This document shows, one piece after another, positions 53,199-64,000 of a stretch of DNA of 64,000 nt. The position numbers and the translations under genes were made by a program. Positions within the stretch are counted from its first letter, which is position 1, and every line of letters begins with the position of its first letter. The notes beneath the pieces were generated by a model. That model was not told the DNA's origin. It saw only the letters and a program-made list of their open reading frames with translations, and ran no database searches. The stretch is from Nevskia sp. (GTDB taxonomy: Bacteria > Pseudomonadota > Gammaproteobacteria > Nevskiales > Nevskiaceae), in NCBI RefSeq assembly GCF_021732705.1, contig NZ_JAKFUM010000019.1:1-64000 (forward strand), read 5' to 3'.

Positions 53199-54125
53199 AT
53201 GAAGCTGGCACAGCTGTCGGCGCTCTCCGCAGCCGTGACGCTGGCGAGCACAAGCCTGGGCGTGCAGGCGGATGTGCGCACGCTGGCCCCGGGCATCGTC
53301 GTCGATCTCGGCAGCCATGACGCCATCACACCCGCCAATCGCGGCGAGATCGCAAACAGCGGTCTCGTCATCGGAACGCGTGCGGCGCTGGCGATCGACA
53401 GCGGCGTGTCGCATGCCCACGGCGAACGGTTGCATCAGGCCTGGAAAGCCGCCACCGATCGGCCGATCGAGGCATTGCTGATCACGCAGCCGATCCAGGA
53501 ATTCCTGTTTGGGGCCGGCGCGTTTCGCGAGCACGGAGTGAAGGTCATGGCCCATCCGGCGGCCGCGCGGCTGATGCAGCAGCGCTGCGAAAACTGCCTC
53601 ACGCACCTGCGCGAGCTGCTGCCCGGCGGCCTGATGAAGGGCACGACGCTGATTGCGCCGGATCAGGCGGTGGCGCTGGATCGCGAGATCGACCTCGGCG
53701 GCCGTTCGCTGCTGCTGATCGATGCCAGCGCCGCGACCACCCCCGGCACGCTGGCCGTGTTCGATCGCGCCAGCGGCACCCTGTTCGCGGGCGGGCTGAT
53801 TGTCAGCCAACGCATTCCGAGTCTGCGCGATGCCCACATCGATGCCTGGATCGCGGCACTCGACGCGCTGCGCACGCTGCCGCTGAAGCGGATCGTGCCG
53901 GGCTTCGGTCCCGTGGGCGATGTCCGCCAGATCGACGACATGCAGCGCTACCTGCGCGCGATCGACGCCGCCGTCCGCGCCGAGTACCAACGCGGTGCGA
54001 GCCTGCTGGAAGCCTCCGCCGCGGTGACGCTGCCGGCGTTTGCCGACTGGCAGCAGTACGCGCTGCTGCACCCGCAGAACGTGCAGTACCTGTACCGGCA
54101 GCTTGAAGACGCCGAGTTCCGCTGA
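53199..54125 (+). CDS. Degenerate MBL-fold protein of the quinoprotein block (all metal ligands lost)
   Basis: 308 residues from ATG 53199, which gives a signal peptide ending in GVQADV; an upstream ATG at 53112 adds a poor leader. It aligns along its length with the intact metallohydrolase two genes upstream. The HxHxDH position reads Q97-P-I99-Q-E-F102, the later HTDHD reads ATTPGT, GDLL reads GGLI and PGHG reads PGFG. No zinc site remains. It is likely a binding or scaffold paralogue. It resembles the 'zinc metallohydrolase 1' type of the relay system, and converges on cbbR. Confidence 0.8.
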   Translation: MKLAQLSALSAAVTLASTSLGVQADVRTLAPGIVVDLGSHDAITPANRGEIANSGLVIGTRAALAIDSGVSHAHGERLHQAWKAATDRPIEALLITQPIQEFLFGAGAFREHGVKVMAHPAAARLMQQRCENCLTHLRELLPGGLMKGTTLIAPDQAVALDREIDLGGRSLLLIDASAATTPGTLAVFDRASGTLFAGGLIVSQRIPSLRDAHIDAWIAALDALRTLPLKRIVPGFGPVGDVRQIDDMQRYLRAIDAAVRAEYQRGASLLEASAAVTLPAFADWQQYALLHPQNVQYLYRQLEDAEFR

Positions 54126-54148
54126 CGCAGCGCGCCGCCGCGTGCGCG

Positions 54149-56685
<2,537 letters not shown>

Positions 56686-56713
56686 ACCGCCCCTACAGCC
56701 GGAGTCCACGACC

Positions 56714-57148
56714 ATGATGACCAACAGCAATCAGCGAGTGACCCAGGGACAGTTCTCGTTCCTGCCCGACCTGACCGATACCCAGATCACCGCCCAGCTC
56801 GAGTACGCGCTGAAGAAGGGCTGGGCGATCGGCATCGAGTACACGGACGACCCGCATCCGCGCAACACCTACTGGGAGATGTTCGGCAACCCATTGTTCG
56901 ACCTTCGCGACCCGGCCGGGATCCTGATGGAGATCAACAGCTGCCGGAAGACGTTCCCGAGCCACTACATCCGGGTCACGGCGTTCGATGCCACGCGCGG
57001 CGTCGAATCCCCGACGATGTCGTACATCGTCAACCGTCCCGCGAAGGAACCGGGTTTCGGGCTCGTCCGTCAGGAAGTGGACAACCGCTCGATCCGCTAC
57101 ACGGTCCACTCGTACGCCACCGACAAGCCGGAAGGCGAACGCTACTGA
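56714..57148 (+). CDS. cbbS: RuBisCO small subunit (long red-type form)
   Basis: 144 residues from ATG 56714 (ATG 56717 is one codon on). [21 protein letters not shown] begins the domain; [25 protein letters not shown] is conserved. The C-terminal extension [19 protein letters not shown] and GERY is longer than in green-type enzymes and forms the red-type hairpin in the central channel. It follows cbbL by 28 bases. Confidence 0.95.
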   Translation: MMTNSNQRVTQGQFSFLPDLTDTQITAQLEYALKKGWAIGIEYTDDPHPRNTYWEMFGNPLFDLRDPAGILMEINSCRKTFPSHYIRVTAFDATRGVESPTMSYIVNRPAKEPGFGLVRQEVDNRSIRYTVHSYATDKPEGERY

Positions 57149-57154
57149 TTTTCC

Positions 57155-57196
57155 GCCGCATCCGTGGCCCGGAGTTGGTCCGGGCCGCGGCTTTTT
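57155..57196 (+). terminator. Hairpin between cbbS and cbbX
   Basis: GGCCCGGA pairs with TCCGGGCC (57179-57186), extended by an outer GCCGC/GCGGC arm, then five T. It can cut transcription after cbbS so that cbbLS is made in excess of the downstream genes, while the readthrough serves cbbX. Confidence 0.75.
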
Positions 57197-57218
57197 ATCG
57201 AGATTGAAGGAGGCTGCC

Positions 57219-58124
57219 GTGGACGATGTGAAGACCGTAGACCTCCAGGCCATCGTTCGCGAGTCGAACGTCACGGCCGTGCTGGAACAGGTGGACCGCG
57301 AACTGGTGGGTCTGGCGCCGGTCAAGCGCCGAATCCGCGAGATCGCGGCTTATCTGGCCGTGACGCGTGCCAGAAAGCAGCTCGGGCTCGAGGCCTCGCC
57401 GCCGAGCCTGCACATGTGCTTCACCGGCAACCCGGGCACCGGCAAGACCACCGTGGCCCTGCGGATGGCGGAAATCCTTCATCGCCTCGGCTACGTGCGG
57501 AAGGGCCACGTCGTGTCGGTGACGCGCGATGATCTGGTGGGGCAGTACATCGGCCACACCGCGCCCAAGACCAAGGAAGTGCTGAAGAAGGCGATGGGCG
57601 GCGTGTTGTTCATCGACGAGGCCTACTACCTGTATCGGCCCGAGAACGAGCGCGACTACGGTCAGGAATCGATCGAAATCCTGTTGCAGGTGATGGAGAA
57701 CAATCGCGATGATCTGGTCGTGATCCTCGCGGGCTACAAGAACCGGATGGACACTTTCTTCTCGTCCAATCCCGGCATGTCATCCCGTATCGCGCAACAC
57801 ATCGACTTCCCCGATTACACGCAGCCGGAGCTGGTGTCGATCGCGGGCAAGATGGTGCATCAGATGAATTACCGGTTCGATGCCGAAGCGGAAGTGGCGA
57901 TGGGCGACTATATCGGCCGTCGTCTGCAGCAGCCGAACTTCGCCAACGCCCGTTCGGTGCGCAACGCGCTGGACCGCGCCCGGCTGCGTCAGGCCAATCG
58001 GCTGTTTGCCGGAATCGGCACCGACACCCGCAATGTCACGGCGGAAGATCTCAGCACCCTCGCCGCGTCCGATATCCTCGCGTCCCGCGTGTTCGATACG
58101 CCCGACTCCGCCACCTCGACCTGA
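57219..58124 (+). CDS. cbbX: RuBisCO activase CbbX
   Basis: 301 residues from GTG 57219, supported by an AAGGAGG ribosome site eight bases upstream; the frame is open further upstream inside cbbS. The AAA+ domain has Walker [13 protein letters not shown] near 70, Walker [13 protein letters not shown] near 128, and the sensor region [11 protein letters not shown]. It remodels red-type RuBisCO to release inhibitory sugar phosphates, pulling on the CbbL C-terminus. Confidence 0.96.
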   Translation: MDDVKTVDLQAIVRESNVTAVLEQVDRELVGLAPVKRRIREIAAYLAVTRARKQLGLEASPPSLHMCFTGNPGTGKTTVALRMAEILHRLGYVRKGHVVSVTRDDLVGQYIGHTAPKTKEVLKKAMGGVLFIDEAYYLYRPENERDYGQESIEILLQVMENNRDDLVVILAGYKNRMDTFFSSNPGMSSRIAQHIDFPDYTQPELVSIAGKMVHQMNYRFDAEAEVAMGDYIGRRLQQPNFANARSVRNALDRARLRQANRLFAGIGTDTRNVTAEDLSTLAASDILASRVFDTPDSATST

Positions 58125-58135
58125 AGGCCCCTGCC

Positions 58136-59212
58136 ATGCAACTTGGACGAACGACCCTCTCGAAGTTCCTGATCGAGCAGTTGCATGAAGTTGACGACAA
58201 CGGACAGCTCGCCGGCCTGCTGGTGGACGTGGCGGCCGCGATGAAGTCGATCGCGGCGATGACCGCCAAGGGCGCCCTCGGCGGCTTTCACGGCGCGATC
58301 GAGACCACGAACGTCCAGGGCGAGGTCCAGAAGAAGCTCGACGTGCTGTCGAACGATGCCCTGATCGACGCCTGCGAATGGGGCGGCACGCTGGCCGGCA
58401 TGATTTCCGAGGAGAACGAGGACCCGATCCGGATTCCGTCGGAGTTCAAGCGCGGCCGCTACCTGCTGAACTTTGACCCGCTCGACGGCTCGTCGAACAT
58501 CGATGTCAATGTCTCGGTCGGCACCATCTTTTCGGTGCTGCTGCACGACAAGGACAGCGAGCCGACGATCGACGATTTCCTGCAGGTCGGTCGCCGCCAG
58601 GTGGCTGCCGGCTACGCCATCTACGGCCCGGCCACGATGCTGGTGCTGACCGTCGGCAAGGGCACCCATGCCTTCACGCTCGATCGCGAAATCGGCAATT
58701 TCATCCTGACCCACGAAAACCTGCGGATCCCGGTCGATACCGGCGAATTCGCGATCAACACCTCGAACGAGCGCTTCTGGGAGCCCCCGGTCTCGCGCTA
58801 CGTCGAGGAATGCAAGGCCGGCAAGACCGGCATTCGCGGCCGCGACTTCAACATGCGCTGGATCGCGTCGATGGTGGCCGATGTCCATCGCATCCTGATG
58901 CGCGGCGGCGTGTTCCTGTACCCGCGCGACACCAAGGATCCGAAGAAGCCGGGTCGGCTGCGACTGCTGTACGAAGCCAATCCGGTCAGCTTCATCATCG
59001 AGCAGGCGGGCGGCGCTTCCAGCCACGGCCGCGGTCCGATCCTCGACCTGCCGGCGGAATCGCCGCACCAGCGCGTGGCCGTGATCTTCGGCTCGAAGAA
59101 CGAGGTCGAGCGCATCGAGCGCTACCACGCCGAATTCGATTCCGGCGTCGATCAGCCCTACATCTCGCCGCTGTTCAGCAATCGCTCGCTGTACCGTTCC
59201 GAAGCCATCTGA
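58136..59212 (+). CDS. cbbF: Fructose-1,6-bisphosphatase class 1
   Basis: 358 residues. It dephosphorylates fructose-1,6-bisphosphate (and possibly sedoheptulose-1,7-bisphosphate) in RuBP regeneration. The active-site motif [20 protein letters not shown] is near 112. Metal-binding Glu in ISEENEDP near 90 and KFNMRW-type [20 protein letters not shown] near 240 are present. It follows cbbX by 11 bases. Confidence 0.96.
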   Translation: MQLGRTTLSKFLIEQLHEVDDNGQLAGLLVDVAAAMKSIAAMTAKGALGGFHGAIETTNVQGEVQKKLDVLSNDALIDACEWGGTLAGMISEENEDPIRIPSEFKRGRYLLNFDPLDGSSNIDVNVSVGTIFSVLLHDKDSEPTIDDFLQVGRRQVAAGYAIYGPATMLVLTVGKGTHAFTLDREIGNFILTHENLRIPVDTGEFAINTSNERFWEPPVSRYVEECKAGKTGIRGRDFNMRWIASMVADVHRILMRGGVFLYPRDTKDPKKPGRLRLLYEANPVSFIIEQAGGASSHGRGPILDLPAESPHQRVAVIFGSKNEVERIERYHAEFDSGVDQPYISPLFSNRSLYRSEAI

Positions 59213-59276
59213 TACGCCGATAAAACAGCTGCGGCGGCCCGCATCACCCGGGTCGACCGCCACGAGGAGAGCAGCC

Positions 59277-60149
59277 ATGTCGATCAAGCATCCGGTCATC
59301 GCGGTGACCGGTTCGTCGGGCGCCGGCACCACCACGGTGATGAAGGCGTTCCAGCACATCTTCCGGCGCGAAAAGCTCAAGCCCGCCGTGGTCGAAGGCG
59401 ATTCCTTCCATCGCTACGACCGCCTGTCGATGCGGGCCAAGCTCAAGGAAGAGGAGGCGGCCGGCAATACCCATTTCAGCCATTTCGGGCCGGAAGCGAA
59501 CCTGATTCCGGAGCTCGAGGCCCTGTTCCGCGGCTACGGCAAGACCGGCACCGGCAAGGTCCGGCGCTACCTGCACGATGCCGAGGAAGCCGCCCCGTAC
59601 AAGCAGGACCCGGGCACGTTCACCGACTGGCACGACCTGCCGGAGAACACCGACCTGATGTTCTACGAAGGTCTGCACGGTGGCTATGCCGACGAGAAGC
59701 ACAACGTCGCGGCCGCGGTCGATCTGCTGGTCGGCGTGGTGCCGATCATCAACCTGGAGTGGATCCAGAAGCTGCACCGCGACCAGAACATGCGCGGTTA
59801 CTCGCAGGAAGCGGTGGTCGACACCATCCTTCGCCGCATGCCGGACTACATCAACCACCTGTGTCCGCAGTTCTCGCGCACCCATGTGAACTTCCAGCGC
59901 GTGCCGACGGTGGACACGTCCAACCCGTTCATTGCGCGGGATATTCCGACGGCCGACGAATCGATGCTGGTGATCCGCTTCGCCGATCCGAAGGGCATCG
60001 ACTTCCAGTACCTGCTGAGCATGCTGCACGGCTCGATGATGACCCGGCCGAACAACATCGTCTGTCCCGGTGGCAAAATGAGTCTTGCGATGCAGATGAT
60101 CTTCACGCCGATGATCCTGCGTCTGATGGACAAGAAACGCCGCGCCTGA
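59277..60149 (+). CDS. cbbP: Phosphoribulokinase (bacterial class)
   Basis: 290 residues, the length of proteobacterial octameric enzymes. It makes RuBP from ribulose-5-phosphate and ATP. The P-loop ITVTGSSGAGTTTVMKAF-like sequence is at the start (GSSGAGTTTV near 11), with DSFHRYDR near 42, YEGLHGGYADEKHN near 130 and DLLVGVVPIINLEWIQKLHRD near 147. It has a strong GAGGAG ribosome site. It lies 64 bases after cbbF. Confidence 0.97.
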   Translation: MSIKHPVIAVTGSSGAGTTTVMKAFQHIFRREKLKPAVVEGDSFHRYDRLSMRAKLKEEEAAGNTHFSHFGPEANLIPELEALFRGYGKTGTGKVRRYLHDAEEAAPYKQDPGTFTDWHDLPENTDLMFYEGLHGGYADEKHNVAAAVDLLVGVVPIINLEWIQKLHRDQNMRGYSQEAVVDTILRRMPDYINHLCPQFSRTHVNFQRVPTVDTSNPFIARDIPTADESMLVIRFADPKGIDFQYLLSMLHGSMMTRPNNIVCPGGKMSLAMQMIFTPMILRLMDKKRRA

Positions 60150-60179
60150 CGCGCCCTCGCCTTCGACCCGACCGACACC

Positions 60180-62231
60180 ATGACCCAGACGCTTAACGCG
60201 GCGCAGCGCCGCCGGCTTGCCAACGCCATCCGATTCCTAGCCATTGATGGCGTCGAAGCCGCGAAGTCCGGCCACCCGGGCATGCCGATGGGCATGGCGG
60301 ACCTGGCCGAGGTGCTCTGGCGCGACTACTACAAGCACAACCCGTCGAACCCGAAGTGGCCGGACCGTGATCGCTTCGTCGTCTCCAACGGCCACGGTTC
60401 GATGCTGCACTACGCCACGCTGAACCTGTCCGGCTACGACCTGCCGATCGAGGAACTGAAGAAATTCCGGCAGTTGCACTCGAAGACCGCCGGCCATCCC
60501 GAATTCGGCATCACCCCGGGCGTGGAAACCACGACCGGTCCACTCGGTCAGGGCGTCGCCAACGCCGTCGGTCTGGCCCTGGCGGAAAAGCTGCTCGCCG
60601 CCCGCTACAACAAGGACGGCTTCAACATCGTCGATCACCGCACCTTCGTCTTCCTTGGCGACGGGTGCCTGATGGAAGGCATCAGCCACGAAGCCTGCTC
60701 GCTGGCCGGGGTGTTCGGCCTGAACAAGCTGGTGGCGTACTACGACGACAACGGCATCTCGATCGATGGCCACGTCGAAGGCTGGTTCCGCGACGACACT
60801 GCCGCCCGCTTCAAGGCCTATGGCTGGCATGTGGTCGGCCCAATCGACGGCCATGACGTGGCCGCCATCGCCGCCGCCACGCAGGAAGCGCTCGCACAAA
60901 GCGACAAGCCGACGCTGATCATCGCCCGCACCCAGATCGGCTGGGGCTCGCCGAACAAGGTCGGCACCGAAGAAGTTCATGGTGCGGCGCTTGGTGCGGC
61001 CGAAGTTGCCGCCACCCGCGCGGCGCTCGGCTGGGAATATGGTCCGTTCGAGATTCCGGACGACATTCGCGCTGCCTGGGACGCCCGCCCGGCCGGTGCC
61101 GCGAAGGAAGCGGCCTGGAACGCGCTGTTCGCGGCCTATGCCGCCAAGTACCCGCTTGAGGCCGACGAGTTCAAGCGCACCCAGTCCGGCCATCTGCCGA
61201 AGACCTGGCTCAAGACCGCGCAGGATCTGATCGCCGGCGCGCGCAGCGTCACGGCTGCCGTGGCCACCCGCAAGTCGTCGCAGGTCGCGCTCGAAACGCT
61301 GGTGCCGCAGGTGCCGGAACTGCTCGGCGGCTCGGCCGATCTCACCGGCTCGAACCTGACGGCGGCGAAGGCCAGCGCCTCGTTCCACAACGTCGGCGCG
61401 GTCGGCAACTACGTCAGCTACGGCGTGCGTGAATTCGGCATGGCCGCGATCATGAACGGCGTCGCGCTGCACGGCGGTTTCATTCCGTACGGCGGCACCT
61501 TCGCCGTGTTCTCCGACTACATGCGCAACGGCATGCGCATGAGCGCGCTGATGAAGCAGCGCGTGATCTACGTGCTGACGCACGACTCGATCGGCCTCGG
61601 CGAAGACGGCCCGACCCACCAGCCGGTCGAGCATGCCGCCGCCCTGCGCTGCATCCCGAACCTCGATGTCTGGCGTCCGGCCGACGCACTGGAAACGGCG
61701 GTGGCCTGGAAGGCGGCCGTCGAACGTCATGAAGGGCCGGCGGCACTGCTGCTGTCGCGCCAGAACCTGCCGCAGCAGAAGTCGACCGATGCCTCGGCCG
61801 ATCTGATCGCCCGCGGCGGCTACGTGCTCAGCGAATCGGAACTGCCGCTGAACGTGATCGTGATCGCCACCGGCTCGGAAGTGTCGCTGGCCATCGCCGC
61901 GCAGACCCAGCTCGCCGCCCTCGGCATCGGCGCCCGTGTCGTGTCGATGCCGTCGACCAATGTCTTCGATCGTCAGGACGCCGTCTACCGCGCCTCGGTG
62001 CTGCCGAAGGGCACGCCGCGAGTCGCCGTCGAAGCCGCGACCTCGGATTCGTGGTGGAAGTACATCGGCACCGAAGGCGCCTTCGTCGGTATGTCGAGTT
62101 TCGGCGAATCGGCGCCGGCGCCGGCGCTGTACGAATACTTCGGCATCACCTGCGCCCACATCGTCAAGGCGGCGCAGGCAGTGATCGAGGCGCATGTGTC
62201 GACACCGGCGATCGAACTGTCGACCAACTGA
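60180..62231 (+). CDS. cbbT: Transketolase
   Basis: 683 residues. It transfers two-carbon units between sugar phosphates in RuBP regeneration, with thiamine diphosphate. [27 protein letters not shown] is near the start, [14 protein letters not shown] near 68, the ThDP/Mg motif [19 protein letters not shown] near 159, and [21 protein letters not shown] near 475. It lies 30 bases after cbbP and overlaps cbbZ by TGATG. Confidence 0.96.
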   Translation: MTQTLNAAQRRRLANAIRFLAIDGVEAAKSGHPGMPMGMADLAEVLWRDYYKHNPSNPKWPDRDRFVVSNGHGSMLHYATLNLSGYDLPIEELKKFRQLHSKTAGHPEFGITPGVETTTGPLGQGVANAVGLALAEKLLAARYNKDGFNIVDHRTFVFLGDGCLMEGISHEACSLAGVFGLNKLVAYYDDNGISIDGHVEGWFRDDTAARFKAYGWHVVGPIDGHDVAAIAAATQEALAQSDKPTLIIARTQIGWGSPNKVGTEEVHGAALGAAEVAATRAALGWEYGPFEIPDDIRAAWDARPAGAAKEAAWNALFAAYAAKYPLEADEFKRTQSGHLPKTWLKTAQDLIAGARSVTAAVATRKSSQVALETLVPQVPELLGGSADLTGSNLTAAKASASFHNVGAVGNYVSYGVREFGMAAIMNGVALHGGFIPYGGTFAVFSDYMRNGMRMSALMKQRVIYVLTHDSIGLGEDGPTHQPVEHAAALRCIPNLDVWRPADALETAVAWKAAVERHEGPAALLLSRQNLPQQKSTDASADLIARGGYVLSESELPLNVIVIATGSEVSLAIAAQTQLAALGIGARVVSMPSTNVFDRQDAVYRASVLPKGTPRVAVEAATSDSWWKYIGTEGAFVGMSSFGESAPAPALYEYFGITCAHIVKAAQAVIEAHVSTPAIELSTN

Positions 62232-62983
62232 TGAGCACGCTCACGACCGCAGACCGCCCGTTCGATGCGGTGCTGTTCGATCTCGACGGCACCCTGCTCG
62301 AAACCGCGCCGGAGATCGGCGCCGCCGTCAGTCTGGCGATCGCCGAACAGGGACTGCCGCCGGTCGACATCGCCGGCGTCCGCTTCTTCATCGGCCACGG
62401 CGTTCGGCAGACGATCGCCAAGGCGTACGACACGGTTGCGCCCGCCGACACGTCGGCGGCGAAGCGCGAGGCGGACATCGATGCCGCCCTCGCCCGCTTC
62501 GAGCATCACTACGAGCAGCTGGCCCCGCAAAGCCAGCCGTTCGCCGACACCGTGTCGACCCTGACCGCGCTGCGCGCCGCCGGCGTCAAGTGCGCCATCG
62601 TGTCGAACAAGGAAACGCGGTTCGTCGAACAGCTGCTGGCCGGTGGTCCGCTGCCGGGCCTGATCGATCTGCTGGTCTGCGGCGATACCCTGCCGAAGAA
62701 AAAGCCGGACGCCGCGCCGATCCTGTACGCGGTGGATCGCTTCGGCACGCAGCTTTCGCGGACCTTGATGGTCGGCGATTCATCGATCGACGTCGCGTGC
62801 GCGCGCAATGCCGGCGTGCCGGTCTGGATGGTGCCGTATGGCTACAACGGCGGGCACCCCGTCGAGGAAGCCGGGGCCGATCGGATCATCGACACCCTGA
62901 GCGAGGTTGCCCATGCCTGTTCCGGGTCGGACCGTTCGTCAGTTAATCTTGCAGACGGACTCCGGTCCGGCCCTCACCCTTAA
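62231..62983 (+). CDS. cbbZ: Phosphoglycolate phosphatase of the cbb operon
   Basis: 250 residues from ATG 62231, overlapping the cbbT stop. HAD-family motifs: FDLDGTLLETAPEIG near 17, motif II IVSNKETRFVEQLL near 126, the Lys in TLPKKKPDAAPIL near 158, and VGDSSIDVACARNAG near 185. It removes 2-phosphoglycolate made by RuBisCO oxygenation. This is the second Gph-type gene in the window. Confidence 0.93.
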   Translation: MSTLTTADRPFDAVLFDLDGTLLETAPEIGAAVSLAIAEQGLPPVDIAGVRFFIGHGVRQTIAKAYDTVAPADTSAAKREADIDAALARFEHHYEQLAPQSQPFADTVSTLTALRAAGVKCAIVSNKETRFVEQLLAGGPLPGLIDLLVCGDTLPKKKPDAAPILYAVDRFGTQLSRTLMVGDSSIDVACARNAGVPVWMVPYGYNGGHPVEEAGADRIIDTLSEVAHACSGSDRSSVNLADGLRSGPHP

Positions 62984-62998
62984 AAAGAGAATTCCGAT

Positions 62999-64000
62999 AT
63001 GGCACTGATTTCCCTGCGCCAATTGCTGGACCACGCTGCCGAGCACGGCTACGGCCTGCCGGCCTTCAACGTCAACAACATGGAGCAGGTCTCCGCGATC
63101 ATGCAGGCCGCCGATGCCTGCGACAGCCCCGTGATCCTTCAGGCCTCCGCCGGCGCCCGCAAGTACGCCGGCGAACCGTTCCTGCGTCACCTGATCGAAG
63201 CGGCGATCGAGTCCTACCCGCACATCCCGGTCTGCATGCACCAGGACCACGGCGCCAGCCCGGCCTCGTGCCAGGCGTCGATCCGCTCGGGCTTCTCGTC
63301 GGTGATGATGGACGGGTCGCTGAAGGAAGATCAGAAGACCCCGGCCGAATACGACTACAACGTCCGCGTCACGGCCAAGGTCGTCGAGATGGCGCACGCC
63401 GTCGGCGTGTCGGTCGAAGGCGAACTCGGCTGCCTCGGCTCGCTCGAGTCCGGCATGGCCGGTGAAGAAGACGGCGTCGGTGCCGAAGGCAAGCTCGACC
63501 ACTCGCAGCTGCTGACCGATCCGAACGAAGCCGCCCAGTTCGTCGCCGCGACTCAGGTCGACGCCCTGGCCATCGCCATCGGCACCAGCCACGGCGCCTA
63601 CAAGTTCACGCGTCCGCCGACCGGCGACATCCTCGCCATCGGCCGGATCAAGGAAATCAACGCCCGCATTCCGAACACCCATCTCGTGATGCACGGCTCG
63701 TCCAGCGTGCCGCAGGAATGGCTGGCGATCATTCGCCAGTACGGCGGCAACATCAAGGAAACCTACGGCGTGCCCGTCGAGGAAATCCGTCAGGGCATCA
63801 AGCACGGTGTCCGCAAGATCAACATCGACACCGACATCCGTCTGGCTATGACCGGCGCCATCCGCAAGGTCATGGGTGACAAACCGGAAGAGTTCGACCC
63901 GCGCGCCTTCCTGAAGGCCGCCACCGCCGCCGCCAAGGATATCTGCCAGCTGCGCTTCGACGCCTTCGAAAGCTCCGGCAAGGCCTCGAAGATCAAGGTC
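62999..64000 (+). CDS. cbbA: Fructose-bisphosphate aldolase class II (runs off the right edge)
   Basis: 334 codons are visible and the frame is open at the window end; family members have about 345-360 residues, so only a short C-terminal piece is missing. It condenses triose phosphates to fructose-1,6-bisphosphate. [26 protein letters not shown] begins it. Zinc ligands lie in MHQDHGASP near 82 and in HGSSSVPQ near 232, and [12 protein letters not shown] near 275 binds substrate phosphate. It is 15 bases after cbbZ, and is the Calvin-cycle subtype by length and context. Confidence 0.95.
   Translation, partial: MALISLRQLLDHAAEHGYGLPAFNVNNMEQVSAIMQAADACDSPVILQASAGARKYAGEPFLRHLIEAAIESYPHIPVCMHQDHGASPASCQASIRSGFSSVMMDGSLKEDQKTPAEYDYNVRVTAKVVEMAHAVGVSVEGELGCLGSLESGMAGEEDGVGAEGKLDHSQLLTDPNEAAQFVAATQVDALAIAIGTSHGAYKFTRPPTGDILAIGRIKEINARIPNTHLVMHGSSSVPQEWLAIIRQYGGNIKETYGVPVEEIRQGIKHGVRKINIDTDIRLAMTGAIRKVMGDKPEEFDPRAFLKAATAAAKDICQLRFDAFESSGKASKIKV

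Overview
The window is GC-rich, densely coding proteobacterial DNA. The housekeeping order ubiG - HAD phosphatase - yciK-type SDR, together with guaAB, xseA and a family S46 peptidase, points to a gammaproteobacterium, perhaps near the Nevskiales/Xanthomonadales; this placement is inference. No rRNA, tRNA or CRISPR was seen.

Layout. 1-468: end of a probable transposase joined to the 3' remnant of a glycosyltransferase. 496-11993: surface polysaccharide (O-antigen/capsule) locus with Wzz-like, Wzx-like and Wzy-like proteins, two glycosyltransferases, a methyltransferase, the dTDP-L-rhamnose genes rfbBACD and a Wzi-like outer-membrane protein, closed by a strong bidirectional terminator. The stretch 4700-6100 is visibly more AT-rich than the rest. 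12082-23229: core genes, mostly on the minus strand (DUF4394, DUF1161, nitrilase, guaA, guaB, xseA, yciK-like, mupP/gph-like, ubiG, pncC, leucine dehydrogenase). 23361-32477: a large transglutaminase/DUF2126 protein, an HNH nuclease, an SDR plus Baeyer-Villiger-type monooxygenase divergent from a TetR regulator with two matching operators, a lipoprotein and a thiolase. 32813-36427: an MBOAT acyltransferase with two SGNH-like partners, probably acylating an exported glycan. 36531-38603: an S46 peptidase.

39048-54125 is a methanol/alcohol oxidation island. It holds a XoxF-type (lanthanide-type, Asp-Phe-Asp) PQQ dehydrogenase behind a near-perfect sigma-54 promoter, an AcoR-like sigma-54 activator, glutathione-dependent formaldehyde oxidation (adhC/frmA and fghA), a c-type cytochrome and a XoxJ/MxaJ-like binding protein. 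It also holds a quinoprotein-associated SoxYZ-like carrier, an intact metallo-beta-lactamase-fold hydrolase and a second such protein that has lost every metal ligand, plus two unrecognised small periplasmic proteins and a DUF2380-like protein.

54149-64000 is a Calvin-Benson-Bassham operon: cbbR divergent from cbbL-S-X-F-P-T-Z-A, with red-type form I (IC-like) RuBisCO and its CbbX activase. The last gene runs off the right edge.

Read together, the right half suggests an autotrophic methylotroph. XoxF would oxidise methanol to formaldehyde in the periplasm, the glutathione pathway would convert formaldehyde to formate (formate dehydrogenase is not in the window), and the CO2 formed would be fixed by the adjacent Calvin cycle. 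PQQ biosynthesis genes are not in this window.
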